Below are positions 4,790 through 8,707 of a DNA stretch of 8,707 bases, piece by piece (position 1 is the first letter of the stretch; the number at the start of each line of letters is the position of its first letter). The position numbers and the translations under genes are program-made. Source of the stretch: Acidimicrobiaceae bacterium (GTDB lineage: Bacteria > Actinomycetota > Acidimicrobiia > Acidimicrobiales > RAAP-2). The stretch covers positions 1 through 8,707 of the forward strand of contig PMFY01000064.1 in assembly GCA_003157945.1 (NCBI GenBank), written 5' to 3'. The notes beneath the pieces were generated by a model. That model made no database searches, was not told the DNA's origin, and saw only the letters and a list, made by a program, of their open reading frames with translations.

Positions 4790-7045
4790 GTGGCCATCGG
4801 GATCCGGGAGGAGCACGAGGAGCTGCGGGCCGCCGTCCAGGGTTGGGCCGACACCCGCGACGTGGCGGGCGCAGTGCGCGTGGCGCTCGACGCCGACGCC
4901 GACACCGTCCCGCCCTACTGGGACGACCTCGCCGCGCAGGGACTGCTGGGCATCCACGTGCCGGAGGAGTTCGGTGGACAGGGAGCCGGCATCGTCGAGT
5001 TGGCCGTGGTGGCCGAGGAACTGGGCCGGAACGCCGCCGTAGGTCCCTGGGACACCTCCCTGGTGGTGGCCGGCATCGTGGCCGCCGACGGTGGCGGTGT
5101 GCTGGCCAAGGCGCTCCTGCCCGGCCTGGCCGATGGGAGCCTGACGGCGTCGCTCGCCTTTCCCGTCGCCGCGCCCGACGGCTCGCCGCTGGCGCCCCCC
5201 GGCCTCGTCGGCGAGCCCGGGCCGGACGGCTCGCTCCTGGTGACCGGCACGCTCCGACCCCTCGTGCACGGCGCCGTGGTCACCCACGTGCTGGCCCCGG
5301 TGGCGGTCGGCGACGCCACCCGCTGGGTGGTCCTGGAGCGGGCCGACACCACCGGAGTGGTCGAGCTGAAGAGCTTCGACCCGACCCGACCGGTGGCGGC
5401 GTGGACACTGACCTCCGCTCCGGTGGGGTCGGACCGGGTCCTCGACGTGCGCACGGGCGCCGTGCGGGACCTGGCCCTCGTCGTCCTGTCGGCCGAGGCC
5501 GTCGGCGGTGCCCGGTGGTGCGTCGACACGGCCGCCGAACACGCCCGCACCCGCGAGCAGTTCGGCCGGCCCATCGGCCAGTTCCAGGGGGTCAAGCACC
5601 GCGTGGCCAATCTGCTGGTGTCGGTCGAGCAGGGCGTGGCCGCCACCTGGGACGCCGCCCAGGTGCTCGAGTCCGAGGGGGGCACGCCCACCGGTGAGGA
5701 GACCGACCAGGCCAGCATGGCCGTCCACCTGGCCGCGGCACTGGTCCTCGACGGCTACGTGGAGGCCGCCAAGGGGGCCATCCAGGTGCTCGGCGGCATG
5801 GGCTTCACCTGGGAGCACGATGCCCACGTCCACCTGCGCCGAGCCACCACCCTGCGGCAGCTGGTCGGCGGCACCGCGCCACTGCGGGCCGAGTCGGCGC
5901 GCCTGGCCCTGGCCGGCTGGCGCCGCCACCTCACCGTCGACCTGCCCCCTGGGGCCGAGGCGCTGCGGGCCGAGATCGGTCAGCTGCTGACCGGCGTGCT
6001 GGCCATCGCGGACGACGCCGGACGGCAGCGGGCCCTGGCCGACCTCGGGCTGCTCGCCCCGCACTGGCCGTCGCCCTGGGGAAGGGACGCCGGGGCCGTC
6101 GAACAGCTCGTCATCGACCAGGCGTTCGCCGAGGCCGGGCTCAAGCGGCCCACCTTCGCCGTGGCCGCCTGGGCGCTCCCCACGATCATCGCCCACGGCA
6201 CCGACGGGCAGACCGAGCGGTTCGTGGGGCCGTCGATGCGGGGCGACATCATCTGGTGCCAGCTCTTCAGCGAGCCGGGGGCCGGTTCGGACCTGGCGTC
6301 GCTCACGACGCGGGCCACCAGGGTCGACGGCGGGTGGTCGTTGACGGGACAGAAGGTGTGGACGTCCGTGGCGGCCAAGGCCCACTGGGGCATCTGCCTG
6401 GCCCGGACGAACCCGGACGTCCCGAAGCACCAGGGGATCACGTACTTCCTCGTCGACATGCGCTCGGCCGGCATCGAGGTCCGCCCCCTGCGCGAGATCA
6501 CCGGTGCCTCCCTGTTCAACGAGGTCTTCTTCGACGACTGCTTCGTGCCCGACGAGTGTGTCGTCGGCGAGGTCGACGGTGGGTGGAAGCTCGCCCGGAC
6601 GACCTTGGCCAACGAGCGGGTCTCCCTCTCGACCGACTCGGCATTCGGGGGTGCGCTCGAAGGCGTGCTCGGGCGGATCGCCGCCCGGCCGGACCTGCAG
6701 GACCCGGTGACCCTCGACCGGCTGGGCCAGCTCCTCGCCGAGGCCCAGTCCCTCGCCCAACTCGGGATGCGGGCGACCCTGCGGTCCGTCGGCGGCCTCC
6801 AGCCGGGGCCCGAGTCGAGCGTCCGCAAGCTGGTCGGCGCCGAGTTCGACCAGCGGGTCCACGAATTCGGTCTCGACATCTGCGGACCGGAAGGTGCGGT
6901 CTTCGACGGCGACGCGGCCTTCTCGGCCTACATGGTGCTCCAGTCGAAGTGCATGACCATCGCCGGAGGGACGAGCGAGGTCCAGCGCAACGTGATCGGC
7001 GAACGACTGCTCGGTCTGCCGCGGGACCCGGAACCGGCCCGGTGA
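4790..7045 (+). CDS. Fused two-domain acyl-CoA dehydrogenase (FadE34/ChsE3-like architecture)
   Basis: At 751 residues this is twice the usual length of about 380. The N-terminal half (about 1-385) has the helical N-domain with PEEFGGQGAG, an FAD-contacting REQFGRPIGQFQ (255-266) and LGGMGFTWEHD (334-344), but its beta-domain lacks the SEPxAGSD signature. The C-terminal half (about 390-751) carries SEPGAGSD (494-501), the flavin-contacting WTS (524-526) and GGTSEVQRN (726-734). At the place of the MCAD catalytic glutamate (YEGT) the halves read LVGGT and IAGGT, so a base elsewhere must serve. Such fusions mimic the alpha2beta2 dehydrogenases of actinobacterial steroid side-chain oxidation, as FadE34 does. 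It would introduce the 2,3 double bond into an acyl-CoA, passing electrons to ETF. GTG 4790 follows the DoxX stop by 4 bp with only a weak CGGGG upstream, suggesting coupled translation. Confidence 0.9.
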   Translation: MAIGIREEHEELRAAVQGWADTRDVAGAVRVALDADADTVPPYWDDLAAQGLLGIHVPEEFGGQGAGIVELAVVAEELGRNAAVGPWDTSLVVAGIVAADGGGVLAKALLPGLADGSLTASLAFPVAAPDGSPLAPPGLVGEPGPDGSLLVTGTLRPLVHGAVVTHVLAPVAVGDATRWVVLERADTTGVVELKSFDPTRPVAAWTLTSAPVGSDRVLDVRTGAVRDLALVVLSAEAVGGARWCVDTAAEHARTREQFGRPIGQFQGVKHRVANLLVSVEQGVAATWDAAQVLESEGGTPTGEETDQASMAVHLAAALVLDGYVEAAKGAIQVLGGMGFTWEHDAHVHLRRATTLRQLVGGTAPLRAESARLALAGWRRHLTVDLPPGAEALRAEIGQLLTGVLAIADDAGRQRALADLGLLAPHWPSPWGRDAGAVEQLVIDQAFAEAGLKRPTFAVAAWALPTIIAHGTDGQTERFVGPSMRGDIIWCQLFSEPGAGSDLASLTTRATRVDGGWSLTGQKVWTSVAAKAHWGICLARTNPDVPKHQGITYFLVDMRSAGIEVRPLREITGASLFNEVFFDDCFVPDECVVGEVDGGWKLARTTLANERVSLSTDSAFGGALEGVLGRIAARPDLQDPVTLDRLGQLLAEAQSLAQLGMRATLRSVGGLQPGPESSVRKLVGAEFDQRVHEFGLDICGPEGAVFDGDAAFSAYMVLQSKCMTIAGGTSEVQRNVIGERLLGLPRDPEPAR

Positions 7046-7071
7046 CGGACCGCCGGTCCTCCCGTCCGACC

Positions 7072-7088
7072 GGGGGCGGGACGCCCCC
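7072..7088. terminator. GC hairpin after the acyl-CoA dehydrogenase gene
   Basis: GGGGGCG (7072-7078), loop GGA and CGCCCCC (7082-7088) form a perfect 7-bp stem 26 bp after the stop, without a T-run. It is a reasonable end for the DoxX-dehydrogenase transcript. The rest of the 258-bp gap to the next gene shows no coding region; it holds small stems only (for example CGTCC-GGC-GGACG) and not one TA dinucleotide, so a standard -10 box is absent. The best leftover is GAGACT at 7224-7229, which is weak. Confidence 0.45.
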
Positions 7089-7303
7089 ACCGTTCGACGA
7101 CCGGTCGGGTGGTCACCCCGTCCCCACGGGACGTCCGGCGGACGGTGCGGGATTCGTGCACCGCGGACCCGGGCGGAGGACCCGCACCGGTGGCTGCCGT
7201 GGCACGGCGTGGCGGGGAAATGGGAGACTGATCGACCACGACCGGGGAGCCCGGTGGTGGCCGCGCGAGGCCCGGTGGCGGGTCGAGGAGGAGGGAGTGG
7301 GAC

Positions 7304-7735
7304 ATGGCTGACGCAGCGCTGTACTTCGAGGACGTGGCCGAGGGTGACGAGGCCCCGGAGCTGACCCACGTGCTCACCCGCACCGATCTGGTGGCCTACG
7401 CCGGGGCATCGGGGGACTTCAACCCGATGCACCATGACGAGGTCAAGGCGACGGCGGCCGGCCAGCCGAGCGTGTTCGGTCACGGCATGTTCTCGATGGG
7501 ACTGCTCGGCACCGCCATCACCAACTGGGTGGGCATCGGCAACGTGAAGCGCTTCACCGTCCGGTTCGCCCGCCAGACATGGCCCGACGAGGAGCTCCAC
7601 TCGAAGATCGTGGTCACGGGCAAGCGCACCGACGGCGACGCCCACGTGCTCGATCTCGACGTGCGACTGCACAATGCGGCCGGCGAGGAGAAGGTGGTCG
7701 GCGAGGCCACCGCCCAGGTGCCCAGCCGCGCCTGA
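7304..7735 (+). CDS. HadB-like MaoC-type (R)-hydratase/dehydratase, catalytic subunit
   Basis: The 143-residue protein is a single hot-dog MaoC domain with the complete (R)-hydratase signature: YAGASGDFNPMHHDE (32-46), with catalytic Asp38 and His43, followed by FGHGMFSMG. This closely follows mycobacterial HadB (142 aa, YAGVSGDLNPIHWDD). It should add water to a 2-enoyl-CoA or remove it from an (R)-3-hydroxyacyl thioester, probably in a heterodimer with a HadA-like subunit such as the one encoded at 2847. ATG 7304 has a strong purine-rich site, with GGAGGGAG (7290-7297) ending 6 bp upstream. The gene stands alone between two hairpins, so it seems to be its own transcript, though no good -10 box is visible. 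A role in fatty acid synthesis rather than breakdown is possible. Confidence 0.9.
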   Translation: MADAALYFEDVAEGDEAPELTHVLTRTDLVAYAGASGDFNPMHHDEVKATAAGQPSVFGHGMFSMGLLGTAITNWVGIGNVKRFTVRFARQTWPDEELHSKIVVTGKRTDGDAHVLDLDVRLHNAAGEEKVVGEATAQVPSRA

Positions 7736-7737
7736 CC

Positions 7738-7759
7738 CGGTCCGGCCGCACCCGGACCG
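7738..7759. terminator. Hairpin after the HadB-like gene
   Basis: CGGTCCGG (7738-7745), a 6-nt loop CCGCAC and CCGGACCG (7752-7759) form a perfect 8-bp stem starting 2 bp after the stop codon. There is no T-run. The position directly after the gene and the length make it the best terminator candidate in the window. Confidence 0.5.
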
Positions 7760-7901
7760 CGCCCGACCCTCGGGCCCCGTCCGGTCCGCCGATGGCCGGT
7801 ACGCCGGAGTCGGGTTCGCGGGCCGGGTGCGTCACCCGGTCCCGGGACGGCCGGGGGTACAGTCGGGTCCGGGTGGGGACCGGCCGCCGCATGTCGCCCG
7901 A

Positions 7902-7907
7902 TAGGGT
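7902..7907 (+). promoter_or_regulatory. Candidate -10 box (TAGGGT) for the binding-protein gene
   Basis: TAGGGT in CCCGATAGGGTCGAC fits TANNNT and would give a leader of about 32 nt before GTG 7946. A second box, TACAGT (7858-7863), lies further upstream and could be an alternative. Neither has a clear -35 hexamer. Confidence 0.45.
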
Positions 7908-7945
7908 CGACTGACGACTGGTGGAGTGAACATCCAGGGAGGGCT

Positions 7946-8707
7946 GTGGAGCGACGGCGTCGACGTGGACACCGGAGCCCCCGCGCCACCACCGGGAGGC
8001 GGTCCACCGCTGCGGCCGTCGCCGGCGCCGCGACACTCCTCCTCGCCTCGTCGGTGCTGGCCGGCTGCGGCAACGTGACCGTCCTGACGGTGACCCATGC
8101 CGGGGACACGGACGGGGTGACCGCCAAGACGATCCGCGTAGGTGCACTGGGCTCGTTCAGCGGATTCGCGGCATCCGACTTCGCTCCCGTCGAGACCGGG
8201 GCCGCGATCTATTTCGACCAGCTCAACGCCTCGGGCGGGGTCTACGGCCGGAAGATCGTGTACTCGCCGATCGTGGACGACGGTACGTCGCCCTCCGGCA
8301 ATACCGCCGGTGCCCAACGCCTCGTCCAGAGCAAGGTGTTCGCCGTGGTCGGCGTCGGGACACCGTTCTTCACCGGCTCGTCCATCCTGCGCTCCCAGGC
8401 CGTCCCGACCTTCGGGATCCAGGAGAACACCAACGTCCAGTGGTCGGGACCGACCATGTTCGGGGCCGGTGGTTCGATCATCTCCGACTCGCTGCCGATG
8501 CCCCAGGTGGCCTACGTGGCCCAGCAGACCCACGCCCGGGCGGCCGCGGTCCTCGCCTACAACGTGGCCCAGTCCTCCGACGGGTGCATCAGCGTCATCG
8601 CCGCCCTGCGGAAGTACCACATCGACACCCCGATCATCGACACCTCGATCACCTACGGGGCGACCTCCCTCGACGCCGACGTCTCCCGGATGCAGCAGCA
8701 GGGGGTG
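7946..8707 (+). CDS. ABC-transporter substrate-binding lipoprotein, branched-chain amino acid (LivJ-like) type, 3' end missing
   Basis: The first 254 codons are present and the frame is open to the window end. The protein starts with an arginine-rich n-region, a hydrophobic core (about 22-38) and the lipobox VLAGC, so Cys41 should be lipidated and anchor the protein outside the membrane. An RR at 18-19 before the core is compatible with Tat export, but a Sec signal fits as well. The mature part has the Peripla_BP_6 pattern: IRVGALGSFSGF (63-74), a helix with GAAIYFDQLNASGGVYGRKI, a DDGTSPSGN segment and FAVVGVGTPFF. Such proteins capture amino acids, amides or aromatic and other acids for ABC import. 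GTG 7946 is used because no other in-frame start lies upstream nearby; its AGGGAGGG site (7936-7943) is closely spaced. Permease genes would be expected elsewhere. Ligand unknown. Confidence 0.85.
   Translation, partial: MERRRRRGHRSPRATTGRRSTAAAVAGAATLLLASSVLAGCGNVTVLTVTHAGDTDGVTAKTIRVGALGSFSGFAASDFAPVETGAAIYFDQLNASGGVYGRKIVYSPIVDDGTSPSGNTAGAQRLVQSKVFAVVGVGTPFFTGSSILRSQAVPTFGIQENTNVQWSGPTMFGAGGSIISDSLPMPQVAYVAQQTHARAAAVLAYNVAQSSDGCISVIAALRKYHIDTPIIDTSITYGATSLDADVSRMQQQGV

Noticed and set aside
6256..7311. 351-codon plus-strand open frame reaching through the gap 7046-7303
   Set aside because: It is an alternative frame of the dehydrogenase gene with Arg/Gly/Pro-rich composition; nothing suggests a protein in the gap.
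4727..7672. 981-codon open frame on the minus strand opposite the acyl-CoA dehydrogenase and HadB-like genes
   Set aside because: Its product is a low-complexity Gly/Arg/Asp/His/Gln mix with no family motif, it runs across two clear plus-strand genes and an intergenic gap, and long antisense open frames are expected in such GC-rich DNA.

Overview
The window looks like chromosomal DNA from a very GC-rich actinobacterium. The long F420-type LLM oxidoreductase tail, the HadA/HadB-like dehydratase subunits, the fused FadE34-like acyl-CoA dehydrogenase, the GTG starts and the TANNNT-type -10 boxes suit Actinobacteria, possibly an Acidimicrobiia-type lineage. That placement is an inference from protein style and base composition, not a phylogeny. 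Every recognised gene is on the + strand; long minus-strand ORFs are GC-rich shadows.

Layout. 1-94: the 3' end of a probable F420-dependent LLM-class oxidoreductase. 95-329: an intergenic region with two separate short tandem duplications and a candidate promoter. 330-2743: a DMT-family membrane transporter followed after 26 bp by a class I acyl-CoA synthetase. 2744-2846: a GC hairpin, a TAGTCT -10 box and a perfect 16-bp palindrome. 2847-4180: a HadA-like (MaoC N-type) dehydratase subunit overlapping by one base with a crotonase-fold protein. 4181-4314: a hairpin at the stop codon, then a KstR-like inverted repeat and a -10 box. 4315-7045: a DoxX-like four-helix membrane protein and, 4 bp later, a 751-residue fused acyl-CoA dehydrogenase. 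7046-7303: a hairpin and otherwise no gene. 7304-7735: a HadB-like catalytic (R)-hydratase. 7736-7945: a hairpin and a TAGGGT promoter. 7946-8707: the start of a lipoprotein substrate-binding protein of a branched-chain amino acid type ABC importer, cut by the window end.

Taken together the genes make a plausible acyl-CoA catabolic module: import (DMT and/or ABC binding protein), CoA activation (synthetase), alpha-beta dehydrogenation (fused dehydrogenase), hydration (HadA-like plus HadB-like) and a crotonase step. The fused dehydrogenase resembles the architecture of FadE34/ChsE3 of mycobacterial cholesterol side-chain degradation, and a sequence matching the KstR consensus at 7 of 8 defined positions lies just before its operon. 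Sterol, bile-acid-like or other bulky acyl-CoA side chains are therefore the leading guess for the substrate, but nothing in the sequence fixes it.

I do not see a clearly new kind of system (no CRISPR, mobile element, RNA gene or defence locus). The points most worth following are the KstR-like operator, the split HadA/HadB pair, the crotonase that lacks both hydratase glutamates, the pairing of DoxX with the dehydrogenase, and the palindrome in the leader of the HadA-like gene.
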